A program made the position numbers and the translations under genes. This document shows, piece by piece, positions 1 to 8,219 of a stretch of 64,000 nucleotides of DNA. This DNA is from JACCYI01 sp963828075. Its GTDB lineage: Bacteria; Actinomycetota; Thermoleophilia; Solirubrobacterales; Solirubrobacteraceae. The stretch spans positions 2,790,001-2,854,000 of the forward strand of contig CAWHDH010000021.1 of assembly GCA_963828075.1 (NCBI GenBank). Direction: 5' to 3'. Within the stretch, counting starts at the first letter, position 1, and every line of letters starts with the position of its first letter. The notes under the pieces are model-generated. The model worked only from the letters and a program-made list of their open reading frames with translations, ran no database searches and was not told the DNA's origin.

Positions 1-679
1 CCGCGAACAGGTCCGCGCGGGTGAACGGCTTCTGTGTGCTCTTCTCGGCCTTCAAGCGGGCGTTGATGCCGTCGATGAAGACGTCGACGTCGTGCAGCAG
101 CGCTTGCCCGTCGGCGCCGGCGGAGCGCAGTGCGCGCAGGCCGTTGCGCGTGATGATGCGGTCGGCCTCCGCGGTCGGCGTGAACGTCTTGAGGCCGGTG
201 ACGAGCCCGAACGCGCTGATGTTCGGCACCTCGAGCGCGGCGAGGCGACCGGGGTAGCGACCCTGGGCGAGCAGCAGTCCGCGATCCTGCTGCAGGACCC
301 AGCCCATCGCCCAGGTGACGTCGTCGCGGCTCTGGCCGACGATGTGCGGGACGTTGAAGCGGTCGCGCGTGATGGTGACGCCGGCGCGCGGGACGGCCTC
401 GGCGGTGACCGGGCCGGCGTCGTCGACGCCGAACTTCGACGACTTGAACGTTGTGAGGAGATCACTGGCGCTGACGGTGTCGAACAGGGGCGTCAGCGCG
501 TCGTACATCTTCGCCTGCTCGTCAGCGCCCGGTGGGACCGGGACGGAGCCCCACTGGCCGGAGGGGACGATGTTGCGCGCCGTCTCGGCGTAGTCGGCGG
601 CGTGCGCGCCGGCGGGCGCGAGCGCGAGGATGAGCGCGGCCGCGGCGATCAGCGGGGCGCGAGCGGGGACCCGGGGCAT
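1..679 (-). CDS. Penicillin acylase family protein (N-terminal part, cut by window edge)
   Basis: Reading from an ATG at 679 towards the window edge gives an open frame with no stop. It begins with a secretion signal (MPRVPARAPLIAAAALILAL followed by an AGAHA-type cleavage site). Around residues 95-150 it carries the stretch RDRFNVPHIVGQSRDDVTWA and then GWVLQQDRGLLL, which is the alpha-chain signature of the penicillin acylase/N-terminal nucleophile hydrolase family. Such enzymes are exported, cleave themselves into two chains and hydrolyse amides such as acyl-homoserine lactones, penicillins or cyclic lipopeptides. The Ser nucleophile and beta chain lie outside the window, so substrate cannot be judged. 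The neighbour at 699-1604 is on the same strand 19 bp upstream. Confidence 0.85.
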   Translation of the reverse strand, partial: MPRVPARAPLIAAAALILALAPAGAHAADYAETARNIVPSGQWGSVPVPPGADEQAKMYDALTPLFDTVSASDLLTTFKSSKFGVDDAGPVTAEAVPRAGVTITRDRFNVPHIVGQSRDDVTWAMGWVLQQDRGLLLAQGRYPGRLAALEVPNISAFGLVTGLKTFTPTAEADRIITRNGLRALRSAGADGQALLHDVDVFIDGINARLKAEKSTQKPFTRADLFA

Positions 680-698
680 CTGCGAGTTCTACACGGAG

Positions 699-1604
699 TC
701 AATGCGCGCCGATAGGGCCGAGGTCCGGAAGCAGTCCGTGGAGGTCGAACGCGCGGAACGCGTTGAAGCGCTTGTGATCGGGGCCGTGGAAGTCGGCCGA
801 GCCGGTCTTGAGCAGGCCGCGCTCGCTGCATGCGGCATGGAGGATCCGGGTGTGCTCGGCCGTGTGGGCGGCGTAGAAGCACTCGACGCCGTCGAGGCCG
901 TAGCCCATGAAGGTGTCGATGGTCGCGAGCGTCTGCTGCGCGTCGTCGAGGTCCCAGAACGGATGCGCCCAGACCGCGACGCCGCCGACGGCGTGGATCG
1001 CGTGAACGGCGTCCTCGACGGTGGGCCGCTGCCTCGCCACGTACGCGGGCGCGCCCGGGACGAGGTAGGCCGGGAACAGCTCGTCGGCGCCGGCGATCCC
1101 GAGCTCGGTGAGGCGGGTGCGATTCTCGGGGTGGCTGAGCAGCGCGGTCGCCAGGTGCGGGCGCCCGAGCGGCTTCCCCGCCGCCTTGCGCTCGAGCAGC
1201 GGGCCGCGGTCCAGCGCGAAGCCCAGCTCCTCGAGCCGGTCGGCCATCGCCTCGATCCGGCGGCCGCGGTCGGCGCGCCAGTCCTCGAGCTGGTCCCTGA
1301 GCGTCTCGTCCGCGTGGTCGATCCCGTAGCCGAGGATGTGGAGATCCTCGTGCTCGCCGTGGACGGCGGACAGCTCGGCCGCCGGAGTGAGCCGCAGGCC
1401 GTGGTGCCGGGCCGCCTCGAGCGCCTCCGGCACCCCGTCGACGGTGTCGTGGTCGCTCAGCGCGAGCAGCTCGACGCCGGCCTTCGCGGCGTGCGCGACG
1501 ACCTCATGGGCCGGGAGCGTCCCGTCGGAGTGGATCGAGTGCGATTGGAGGTCGAAGGTCGGGGAATGGCGGGTCGCCGGTGTGGGAAGCATTTGGGGAA
1601 CCAT
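699..1604 (-). CDS. PHP domain metal-dependent phosphoesterase (TrpH/RNase AM type)
   Basis: A 301-residue protein with the ordered PHP metal-binding motifs: HSIHSDGTL near residues 22-30, LSDHDT near 49, a Glu in PAAELS near 77, WAHPF near 210 and GSADFHG near 278. The family (E. coli TrpH/RNase AM, 3',5'-nucleoside bisphosphate phosphatases) uses three metal ions to remove phosphates from short RNA ends or nucleotides. Length fits the stand-alone PHP family (about 280-300 residues). ATG at 1604 is used; an in-frame ATG at 1589 is an alternative and neither has a clear Shine-Dalgarno sequence. The start region faces the small membrane-protein gene at 1628 divergently, so both promoters must be very compact. 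Function as a phosphoesterase is secure, exact substrate is not. Confidence 0.88.
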   Translation of the reverse strand: MVPQMLPTPATRHSPTFDLQSHSIHSDGTLPAHEVVAHAAKAGVELLALSDHDTVDGVPEALEAARHHGLRLTPAAELSAVHGEHEDLHILGYGIDHADETLRDQLEDWRADRGRRIEAMADRLEELGFALDRGPLLERKAAGKPLGRPHLATALLSHPENRTRLTELGIAGADELFPAYLVPGAPAYVARQRPTVEDAVHAIHAVGGVAVWAHPFWDLDDAQQTLATIDTFMGYGLDGVECFYAAHTAEHTRILHAACSERGLLKTGSADFHGPDHKRFNAFRAFDLHGLLPDLGPIGAH

Positions 1605-1627
1605 CCCAAGGAAGAGGAGGTAGGGAC

Positions 1628-2173
1628 ATGGACACTGGCGCCATCATCGCGCTGGCCGTGATTGCGGCGATCATCCTGATCGCGCTGTTCGTCGCGTTGC
1701 CCCGTATGAGGAAGGCTTCGGCCGAGCGAAAGGCCGACCAGGCACGCCGCGAGCGCGAGCGCGAGCTCGAGCAGGCCCGGGAGGAGCGTGCTGAACACCA
1801 CCGCACGGAGGCCGACGTCCGCATGAAGCAGGCCGAGCTCTCCGAGCAGGAGGCCCGCAAGGCCCGCGCCGAGGCCGAGATCAACACGAAGCGCGCGGAG
1901 CTGCACGAGCAGGGCCTCGCCGACGAGGAGCTCGGCATCGACCGCGGTGACGACTTCCGTCGCGTCGAGGGTGGCCGCGCCCACGAGCCCGTGGCCGACA
2001 CCACCACCGACGGCGGGCGCTTCGAGCGCACCGACACCCGCGCGACTGGCCGCGACGGCGAGATCGAGCGCGAAGAGGTCCGCGAGACCGGCACGGGCGA
2101 GGGCGAGCGCCGCTTCGTCCGCTCCGAGGAGCGCGTCACCGAGACCGAGCCCGAGCACCGCACGACCCGCTGA
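1628..2173 (+). CDS. Small membrane-anchored coiled-coil protein
   Basis: ATG at 1628 follows a clear ribosome site (GAGGAGG, 5-8 bases upstream), so it is preferred over an earlier in-frame start at 1580. The 181-residue product has one N-terminal transmembrane helix (TGAIIALAVIAAIILIALFV, residues 3-22), then a long Lys/Arg/Glu/Ala-rich helix with heptad character (about residues 28-105), then a charged, low-complexity C-terminus rich in Glu, Arg and Thr. The topology resembles small actinobacterial proteins of unknown function with a single anchor and cytoplasmic coiled coil. No catalytic motif is visible. It is followed by a strong hairpin at 2183-2215, so it is probably a single-gene transcript. 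Confidence 0.75.
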   Translation: MDTGAIIALAVIAAIILIALFVALPRMRKASAERKADQARRERERELEQAREERAEHHRTEADVRMKQAELSEQEARKARAEAEINTKRAELHEQGLADEELGIDRGDDFRRVEGGRAHEPVADTTTDGGRFERTDTRATGRDGEIEREEVRETGTGEGERRFVRSEERVTETEPEHRTTR

Positions 2174-2182
2174 CCCTCGAGC

Positions 2183-2215
2183 GCGACCGCCGGGCCGTTC
2201 GGGTCCGGCGGTCGC
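2183..2215 (+). terminator. Strong hairpin after the coiled-coil gene
   Basis: GCGACCGCCGG (2183-2193) is perfectly complementary to CCGGCGGTCGC (2205-2215), and three further pairs extend the stem inwards to a short GTTCG-type loop. It lies 10 bp after the stop of the upstream gene and just before the tRNA. There is no long T run, as is usual in very GC-rich actinobacteria, so function as a terminator is inferred from position and stem strength. Confidence 0.65.
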
Positions 2216-2245
2216 CGCTCCGAGCCACTAAACTCGGCGCCCTTC

Positions 2246-2318
2246 GCCGCCGTAGCTCAGCTGGTAGAGCACTTCACTCGTAATGAAGGGGTCAGCGGTT
2301 CGAATCCGCTCGGCGGCT
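2246..2318 (+). tRNA. tRNA-Thr (anticodon CGT)
   Basis: A 73-nt cloverleaf can be folded by eye: acceptor GCCGCCG (2246-2252) pairs with CGGCGGC (2311-2317) with discriminator T; the D arm contains AGCTCAGCTGGTAGAGC; the anticodon stem CTTCA/TGAAG encloses loop CTCGTAA giving anticodon CGT (Thr, codon ACG); the T arm contains GGTTCGAATCC. No CCA is encoded. A BLAST or tRNAscan run would be expected to confirm this directly. Confidence 0.97.
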
Positions 2319-2325
2319 TTCGGCG

Positions 2326-3147
2326 CTAGGGCGAGCCCTTGCGCGTCCCCGTGACCAGCAGGTAGGCCGCCGGGAGCGCCGCCTCGTCGTTCTCGCCCTG
2401 GTTCCAGCGACCGGTGAGCTCGCGGTACGCGGCGAGGAACTCGTCCCAGCGACCCTCGGGCTCCAGGGCGCGGCGGGCCATCACCATCGGCCCGAAACGT
2501 GGCATGAAGTAGTCGGTCATCTCGTCGATCCCCCCGGCGTAGCGCTGGATGAGGGTCCGCTCCTCGCACCGGATGTCGAAGGCGTCGTCGAGCAGCTCGT
2601 GCGCGCCCTCCTCGGTTCCCCAGCGCACCGGCGGTCCCTCGGGCGGAGGGGGCGGCTTCATGAACCCGGCGAGGGTCCCGAACATCTCCGCGATGAACCC
2701 CGCCGGCCGCCACGAGCACAACGCGATGCGGCCGCCCGGCTTGACTATGCGCGCCAGCTCCGCCGCGGCCACGGATTGGCGCGGGGCGAACATGATCCCG
2801 AACGTCGAGAGCGCCACGTCGTAGCTCGCGTCCTCGAACGGCAGGTCCTCGGCGTCGGCCTCCACCCACGCCTCCAGCTCGACCCCGTTCTCCGCCGCGC
2901 GACGGCGGCCGGGCTCGAACAGCTCGGGTGTCAGATCGGACGCTGTGACGTCGGCACCGCGCATCGCGGCCTGGATGGCCGCGTTGCCGCTGCCGGCGGC
3001 GATGTCGAGCACGCGATCTCCCGGCCCGCACCCGGCGGCCTCGGCCGCCACGCCACCCACCTCCCAGATGAACGGCACGACCGAGTCGAAGTCGCCGGCC
3101 GCCCACGTCGCCCTTGCCTGCTGCTTCATCGCCGAGATGTTGCCCAT
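2326..3147 (-). CDS. Class I SAM-dependent methyltransferase
   Basis: A 273-residue protein of the UbiE/Methyltransf_11 type. The SAM-binding motif I is VLDIAAGSGNAAIQAA (about residues 46-61), followed by motif II acidic residue in ASDLTPE, the motif around DAEDLPFEDASYDVALS (95-112) and a post-motif RIVKPGGRIALCSW (133-146). The C-terminal half is typical of cytosolic small-molecule methyltransferases. ATG at 3147 is used. It ends just behind the tRNA gene. The substrate is unknown; there is no biosynthetic neighbour to suggest one. Confidence 0.88.
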   Translation of the reverse strand: MGNISAMKQQARATWAAGDFDSVVPFIWEVGGVAAEAAGCGPGDRVLDIAAGSGNAAIQAAMRGADVTASDLTPELFEPGRRRAAENGVELEAWVEADAEDLPFEDASYDVALSTFGIMFAPRQSVAAAELARIVKPGGRIALCSWRPAGFIAEMFGTLAGFMKPPPPPEGPPVRWGTEEGAHELLDDAFDIRCEERTLIQRYAGGIDEMTDYFMPRFGPMVMARRALEPEGRWDEFLAAYRELTGRWNQGENDEAALPAAYLLVTGTRKGSP

Positions 3148-3149
3148 GA

Positions 3150-3270
3150 CGTGACTGTCCGCGGTCGGGTCGTTCCGTTACACCTTCGCGAGCAGGGGGT
3201 GGACGTCGAGGTGATCCGCGCGATCGGCCACACCATCGCGACCGGCGTCTGGCCGGCACAGACCGCGCGG
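3150..3270 (+). pseudogene. Possible flavodoxin-like / NAD(P)H oxidoreductase remnant
   Basis: The plus-strand frame starting at 3181 reads HLREQGVDVEVIRAIGHTI and then ATGVWPAQT, which resembles the segment after the first beta strand in flavodoxin-family FMN reductases (a helix, VEVIR strand, then D/GH-x-x-x-PGV). No start, FMN loop or downstream domain is present, and the segment is squeezed between two minus-strand genes. I read it as the leftover of a lost gene; the match is by eye and could be chance. Confidence 0.35.
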
Positions 3271-3312
3271 GGCGGCGCGCCGGCCATGGGTCGCGCGCCG
3301 CCGGGACTCGCG

Positions 3313-3660
3313 CTAGGCCGTGGCGCCCTCGGTGGTCAGCGACTCGACGATCTCGTAGACGCCGTTGGCGACCACCGTGTCGACGAGCGGATCGATCGAG
3401 GCGCGACGCTCCTCGAAGTCGGCCTCGTTCTGGCTGCGCTCGAGCTCCTCGAACGTGCCGTCGAAGAAGCCGAAGGTGACGACCTCGTTCTCATCGGCGA
3501 GGCTGCGCAGGATGTGGAAGCGCACCCAGCCGGCGGGCACGTCGACCTCGCTGGGCGCGAAGCGCTCGCGGAACTCGTCGAACGTGCCGGGCTTGAGGCG
3601 GCGGACGGTGTGGGCACAGAGCATGGCTCCCCCTTCAGGCGGGATGGGTGTGGTTGGCAT
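3313..3660 (-). CDS. Antibiotic biosynthesis monooxygenase-like (dimeric alpha/beta barrel) protein
   Basis: A 115-residue product, or 103 residues if translation begins at the internal ATG (3624). Both starts have plausible ribosome sites (GGAGG before 3660, GGGGGAG before 3624). From residue 13 the protein reads as a single ferredoxin-like alpha+beta unit: AHTVRRLKPGTFDEFRERF, a turn, then GWVRFHILRS, EVVTFGFFDGTFEEL and a C-terminal helix. This is the pattern of ABM/dimeric alpha-beta-barrel proteins, which act as small monooxygenases or stress proteins. No catalytic residues are diagnostic at this size, so the call is by fold-like pattern only. Confidence 0.6.
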   Translation of the reverse strand: MPTTPIPPEGGAMLCAHTVRRLKPGTFDEFRERFAPSEVDVPAGWVRFHILRSLADENEVVTFGFFDGTFEELERSQNEADFEERRASIDPLVDTVVANGVYEIVESLTTEGATA

Positions 3661-3759
3661 GGCAGTCCTCCGGCGCCCTCCCGTCGTTACATCACGTCCC
3701 CCGCACGCCGGAGAGCTCGCCCTGGACCGCGCGCGCTCGGCTCAGCGCGCCCGCGCGGG

Positions 3760-5286
3760 CTACGCGCGCCAGTGCGTCGCGGTGAACAGGACGAGCACGG
3801 GGATGATCTCGAGCCGGCCGAGGTACATCAGGGCCGTCAGCACGAGCGTCGACAGGTCGCTGAAGGGCTCGAACGATCCCATCGGGCCCGCGAAGCCCAG
3901 GCCCGGCCCGGCGCCGCCGAGGGTCGAGGCCGCGTCGGCCAGCGCCTGGAACGCGGTGAGGTCGATGCCGCGCAATGCGGAGTCGGCCAGGATCGCGAGC
4001 GCGCCGGCGGACCAGACGCCGAGGTAGAGGAAGACGAACACGATGATCGCCCGCAGCGCGCGCTCGTCCACGACGGCGCCGTTGACCCGCAGCGGCACGA
4101 TCACCCCCGGGTGCAGGGTCTGGTCGATCTCGCGCCGCAGCATCTTGGCGATGACGATGTGGCGGATCAGCTTGATCGACCCGCTCGTCGACCCCGCCGA
4201 AGCGCCCAGGAGCGTCACCCCGAAGAGCACGAGCAGCGTCAGCGACGTCCACTGGGCGAAGTCGGAGCTGGCGAACCCCGTGGTCGTCATCATCGAGACG
4301 GTGTTGAAGACGCCGTGACGCACGGCCTCGCCGCCGCCGAGGACGTCCTCGCTCCAGAGGCCGACGGTGACCAGCAGCGACGCGGCCGCGAGCAGCACGA
4401 GCGCGATCCGGAACTCCTCGTCGCGCTTGAAGACCCCGAGCGTCTTCCCGACGACGCCGGCGTACATCAGGGCGAAGTTCGTGCTCGCCACGAGCATGAA
4501 CACCGTCACCGCCCACTGCGAGGCCGGCGCGAAAGGCTCCAGCGAGCGCGCCTCCGGCGAGAAGCCGGCGGTCGCGATCGTCGTGAACGAGTGCGCGACG
4601 GCGTTGTAGAACGTCATGCGCGGGTCGACGCCGGTCCACCCCAGCACGCTCAGCACGGCGATCTCGAGGACGGTGATCGCGAAGTAGAGAAGGACGAACT
4701 GCTGCGCGGACTCGCGGATGGTCGTCGCAAGCGACAACTCGGGCCCCGGCGCCTCGGCCTTGAAGAGCGCCTGGCGGCCGCCGACGCGCAGGCGCGGCAG
4801 CACGGCCAGGAACAGCACGATGATCCCGACGCCGCCGATCCACGCGGTGATCTGCCGCCACATCGCCATCGATCGCGACAGCTCGGTGAGGTCGGCCACC
4901 ACGCTCGAGCCGGTGGTCGAGAACCCCGACATCGACTCGAACAGCGCGTCGACCGGATGCGCGAGCTGTGGTTCGGCGAGCAGGTACGGCAGGGCGCCGA
5001 AGACGGCGATCAGCAGCCAGATCAGCGACACGACGAGGTAGCCCTCGCGCGCGCCGATGCGCTCCCTGCCCTCCGTCGTGCGCTCGAGGCCCAGGCCGAA
5101 GGCGGCCGTGACGGCGCCGGCGACGAGGAACGGCCACACCGGCTCCCCGTAGCCGGCGGCGATCGCGGCCGGGAGCAGGAACGCCGGGCTCAGGTACTTG
5201 ATCAGCGAGCCGACGAGGTTGAACGCGCCGCTGATGTCCACGCCCGGCGCGCGACGGCGTGGCCGGCCTGGCGCCGCGGGCGACAT
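3760..5286 (-). CDS. trkH: Trk-type potassium uptake membrane subunit TrkH
   Basis: A 508-residue, strongly hydrophobic protein with about ten transmembrane helices in the four M1-P-M2 repeats of the TrkH/KtrB family. Selectivity-filter loops are visible: SMSGFSTTGSSV (near residue 119), SFTTIATAGFSPE (near 233), SMMTTTGFASS (near 333) and STLGGAGPGLG (near 437); the third position Gly in each loop lines the filter. It mediates K+ uptake gated by the RCK protein TrkA. trkA is encoded divergently, 28 bp away, so the two share a regulatory region. Length is normal for the family. Confidence 0.93.
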   Translation of the reverse strand: MSPAAPGRPRRRAPGVDISGAFNLVGSLIKYLSPAFLLPAAIAAGYGEPVWPFLVAGAVTAAFGLGLERTTEGRERIGAREGYLVVSLIWLLIAVFGALPYLLAEPQLAHPVDALFESMSGFSTTGSSVVADLTELSRSMAMWRQITAWIGGVGIIVLFLAVLPRLRVGGRQALFKAEAPGPELSLATTIRESAQQFVLLYFAITVLEIAVLSVLGWTGVDPRMTFYNAVAHSFTTIATAGFSPEARSLEPFAPASQWAVTVFMLVASTNFALMYAGVVGKTLGVFKRDEEFRIALVLLAAASLLVTVGLWSEDVLGGGEAVRHGVFNTVSMMTTTGFASSDFAQWTSLTLLVLFGVTLLGASAGSTSGSIKLIRHIVIAKMLRREIDQTLHPGVIVPLRVNGAVVDERALRAIIVFVFLYLGVWSAGALAILADSALRGIDLTAFQALADAASTLGGAGPGLGFAGPMGSFEPFSDLSTLVLTALMYLGRLEIIPVLVLFTATHWRA

Positions 5287-5314
5287 CGGGCGCAGTATCG
5301 CCTAGATTCGCGAC

Positions 5315-6643
5315 ATGCGGATCATGGTGCTCGGCGCCGCCCACATCGGCCTCGCGCTCGTGGACGCGCTGCACGAGGAGCACGAGATCACGGTGATCGA
5401 CATCGACCCGTCTCGGCTCGCGTCGCTGGCGAGCCGCTACGACATCCGCACCGTCGAGGGGGACGGGACGACGGAGAAGACGCTGCGCAAGGCCGGCGTG
5501 GAGGCGGTGGACCTCTTCATCGGGTGCAGCCCGCGCGAGGAGGCCAACCTGGTCGGCGCGATGCTCGCCAAGCGGCTCTCGGGCGGCGCGAAGACGATCG
5601 TCCGCACCACCAGCACCGCCTACCTCGACGCCTGGCGCGAACGCCACCTCGACGTCGACTTCATGGTCTCCCCGGAGATCGAGACCGCGAACGCGATCTC
5701 GGCGACCCTCGGCCTCCCGGCCGCCCGCCACACCGACGTATTCGCCGACGGCGAGGTGCAGATCGTCGAGCTCGACGTGCCGCCCGACGCCGCCCACGGC
5801 GCCCTGATCGGCCGGACGTTGCGCACCGCCGCCGTGCCCGCCGATTCGAAGGTGGCCGCGGTGATCCGCGGCGAGCGGCTGATCGTCCCGCGCGGCGAGG
5901 AGCAGATCCTCCCCGGCGATCGGGTCGTGGTCATCGCCTCACCGGCGTCGGCGCGGGAATGGGGCCGGATCGCCGGCCGCGGCGACGAGCGCGTCGACGA
6001 CGTCGTCATCTTCGGCTGTGGTCGCATGGGCACGACGATCGCGGGGGTGCTGCTCGAGCGCGGCATCCGCGTGCGCATGGTCGACGCGCAGCGCGAGCGC
6101 GTGCGGGAGGTCGCCGAGGCGATGCCCGACGTCCGCGCCTTCCACGCGAGCGCGTTCGACCCCGACTTCCTCGAGCACGAGCGGATCGGGCGGGCGACCG
6201 CCGGCGTCTTCTGCCTCAACGACGACGCCAGGAACCTCTACGGCGCGATCCTCACCAAGAGCCATGGGATGCGCCTGACCATCGCGCTCGCGCACGACGC
6301 GGTCTCGGTCGGCGTCTACGAGAAGGGCGGCATCGACGTCGCGATCAACCCGCGCCAGGTCACCGCCGAGGAGATGGTGCGCTTTGCGCACGATCCGCGG
6401 ATCCGCCAGATCGCGATGCTCGAGGGCGACCGCTTCGAGGTGCTCGACATGACCGTCCGTCCCGATTCCGAGCTCGTCGACATGCCCTTCAACGCGATGC
6501 CGGCCACCGGCTCGACGATCGGCGCGGTGATCCGCGACGGCACCGTGACGTTCCCGCACGGCTCCGACACGCTGCGCGCCGGCGATCGCGTGATCATCTT
6601 CGTCGAGTCACGGCGCGCGTCCCTCGTCGAACGCGCGCTCTGA
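5315..6643 (+). CDS. trkA: Trk potassium uptake regulatory subunit TrkA
   Basis: A 442-residue protein with two tandem RCK modules, each an NAD-binding Rossmann fold plus a TrkA-C lobe. The first begins MRIMVLGAAHIGLALVDAL with the acidic VIDIDPS that contacts the nucleotide ribose; the second begins near residue 230 with VVIFGCGRMGTTIAGVLL and VDAQRERV. TrkA-C domains occupy about residues 140-215 and 365-442 (the latter with RAGDRVIIFVES). It binds the cytoplasmic face of TrkH and gates K+ flux by NAD(H)/ATP. The first glycine loop is GAAHIG rather than the usual GAGxVG, a mild variation. Divergent from trkH at 28 bp. Confidence 0.93.
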   Translation: MRIMVLGAAHIGLALVDALHEEHEITVIDIDPSRLASLASRYDIRTVEGDGTTEKTLRKAGVEAVDLFIGCSPREEANLVGAMLAKRLSGGAKTIVRTTSTAYLDAWRERHLDVDFMVSPEIETANAISATLGLPAARHTDVFADGEVQIVELDVPPDAAHGALIGRTLRTAAVPADSKVAAVIRGERLIVPRGEEQILPGDRVVVIASPASAREWGRIAGRGDERVDDVVIFGCGRMGTTIAGVLLERGIRVRMVDAQRERVREVAEAMPDVRAFHASAFDPDFLEHERIGRATAGVFCLNDDARNLYGAILTKSHGMRLTIALAHDAVSVGVYEKGGIDVAINPRQVTAEEMVRFAHDPRIRQIAMLEGDRFEVLDMTVRPDSELVDMPFNAMPATGSTIGAVIRDGTVTFPHGSDTLRAGDRVIIFVESRRASLVERAL

Positions 6644-6654
6644 GGGGAGCCCGG

Positions 6655-7117
6655 TCAGTCGCCGGAGGAGATGACCGCGCGCGCGGCGGCCAGGCGGTGG
6701 CGCTCGACGCGGGCGCGCTGGTCCTCGGCGCGGGCGATGAGCGTGGCGAGGCGCTCGGCCCCGTGGCGGTCCGAGGCGCTGTCGGCGAGGCCGAGCCAGA
6801 GGACATGCTTGCCCTCGATGCCGAGCGAGAGCGCCTCGAGCTCGAGCAGCGCGCCGCGGATCTTGACCCGGAGGCCTTCTCGCCCACCCACGCCGCCGCA
6901 CGCCGGATCGGTCGGGCGCCACGCCGAACGCGTCCATGACCTCGACCAGCGTGTCGCGGTCGGCCTCGCTCTCGGCCTTGAGCTCTACGAGGAAGGCGCC
7001 GAGCTCGGTCCCCTCGTGCTCGCCGATCGCGTGGCCGAGCATCTCGAGCGCCGTCGTCGCGCCGGCGAGGTGGTCGTTGAGGTCGGTCTCCAGCTCGCTC
7101 GTCGTGCGTCGCATCAT
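6655..7117 (-). CDS. Small helical protein of unknown function, broken by two one-base deletions
   Basis: From ATG 7117 the frame reads MMRRTTSELETDLNDHLAG and on to DAFGVAPD, then the homologous-looking sequence continues in a second frame (RRAAAWVGEKASG) and after that in a third (LRVKIRGALLELEALSLGIE, ending at TGA 6655). Adding one C in GACCGATCC (about 6912) and one C in GGGTCAAG (about 6866) rebuilds a continuous 154-residue protein, all helical and ferritin-like in pattern. Both sites are in C runs, so sequencing error is more likely than decay. The rebuilt protein looks like small actinobacterial proteins of unknown function; no catalytic site is evident. Confidence 0.6.
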
Positions 7118-7308
7118 CGAGCCCGGAAGCCTGCGGGCGCAACGTCACGGCGCGGCGCCGGGCTCCTCGAGCCGGCGGAGCGCCGACCAGACCTCGCCGT
7201 ACACCTGCGCCCGGGCGTGGCCCTGGCGCTCCTGAAGAAGCCGCGTGGCGTGAGCACCCACATCTGGCGGAGTGGTCGCGCGCCGGACCGCCCGCCTGAC
7301 AGCCGGCG

Positions 7309-8109
7309 CTATTCGCGGGTCGTCGCGCCCCTGGCCGCGGCGATCTCCGCCGGCCGCTCGAAGCCCCCGAGCCACCGGCTGACGAAGCCGCGCGGGGTGA
7401 AGCCGAGGCTGCGGTAGAGCGGGTCCCCGGACTCGGTCGAGAAGAACGCGGCGAGCGGCTCGTCGGCGTGCTCGAGCGGATGGAGCGTCAGCAGCCGGCC
7501 GATGCCACGGCGCCGGAACTCTGGGAGCGTCCCGACCCCGAACAGGCTCGCGACCCCGCCGCCGCAGAACAGCAGCGCGACGCCGGCGGGGCGGTCGTCG
7601 GCGTAGGCGATCCACCGGCGCCACGGAACCCGGTCCCAGCCACAGCGCTCGGCGCTCTGAACCCACGCGCGCTCGCCGGCCTCGGGGAACTCGTAGATCG
7701 CGCGCAGCGTGGCCGCCCACTCGCGATGGCCCGCCTCGTCTTGCACCTCGGCGATCCGCACGTCCGGCGGGACCTCCGCGCGGGGGAGCGATGCCCGCTG
7801 GGCCTCCATCCACGGCGCCTCGTGGTCGAACGCGCTCGCGCCCGCTGCTCCCGCCGCCTCGAGCACCTCGGGCGGTGTGTCGGGGAGTGCCCACCAGAAC
7901 CACGGCACGCCGAGCGAGGCGAGCTCCTGCGCGGCCGCGGGCGCCGCGTCGCACGACCCGAGGGCGGGGATCGCGATGGCCCCGTTGAACATCGGCCACG
8001 CAATCTGGGTCTGCGACCAGACCACGCCGCCCTCACGACGCAGACGGCCGCCCGGCAGCGCGGCCACCGCCTCGATCCAGGCCTCGACGTGCGCGGCTGC
8101 GGGATCCAC
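7309..8109 (-). CDS. GNAT family N-acetyltransferase
   Basis: A 266-residue protein. Its C-terminal half is a GNAT fold: DVRIAEVQDEAGHREWAATL starts the domain near residue 117, the acetyl-CoA pyrophosphate loop is LPEFRRRGIGRLLTLHPLEHA (the R-R-x-G-I-G core near residues 202-206), and the last strand pair is SGDPLYRSLGFTPRGFVSRWLGG. The N-terminal half (residues 1-110) is a degenerate companion domain seen in longer GNAT proteins. It acetylates a small amine or protein N-terminus; the substrate is not deducible. It stands alone on the minus strand. Confidence 0.85.
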   Translation of the reverse strand: MDPAAAHVEAWIEAVAALPGGRLRREGGVVWSQTQIAWPMFNGAIAIPALGSCDAAPAAAQELASLGVPWFWWALPDTPPEVLEAAGAAGASAFDHEAPWMEAQRASLPRAEVPPDVRIAEVQDEAGHREWAATLRAIYEFPEAGERAWVQSAERCGWDRVPWRRWIAYADDRPAGVALLFCGGGVASLFGVGTLPEFRRRGIGRLLTLHPLEHADEPLAAFFSTESGDPLYRSLGFTPRGFVSRWLGGFERPAEIAAARGATTRE

Positions 8110-8219
8110 GGCGCGATCCTACTTGCAAAATCCCGTGCAAGGAGCAGGAATTCGGGGGTCAATCGATAGCGTCCGCCGCTCGCACGGGCAGGACGTGATG
8201 GCTGCCCGCGCGCCGACCG

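Noticed and set aside
2599..6939. Very long plus-strand open frame of over 1,400 codons
   Set aside because: It runs antisense or out of frame through the methyltransferase, trkH and trkA genes, is extremely rich in Arg/Ala/Gly/Pro and has no domain. It is an artefact of very high GC content.
7145..7308. Minus-strand frame ending VGAHATRLLQERQGHARAQV and YGEVWSALRRLEEPGAAP before a stop
   Set aside because: It reads like a helical C-terminus and fills the gap between two minus-strand genes, but there is no ribosome site and only a GTG start giving 38 residues. Without homologues it cannot be told from chance.
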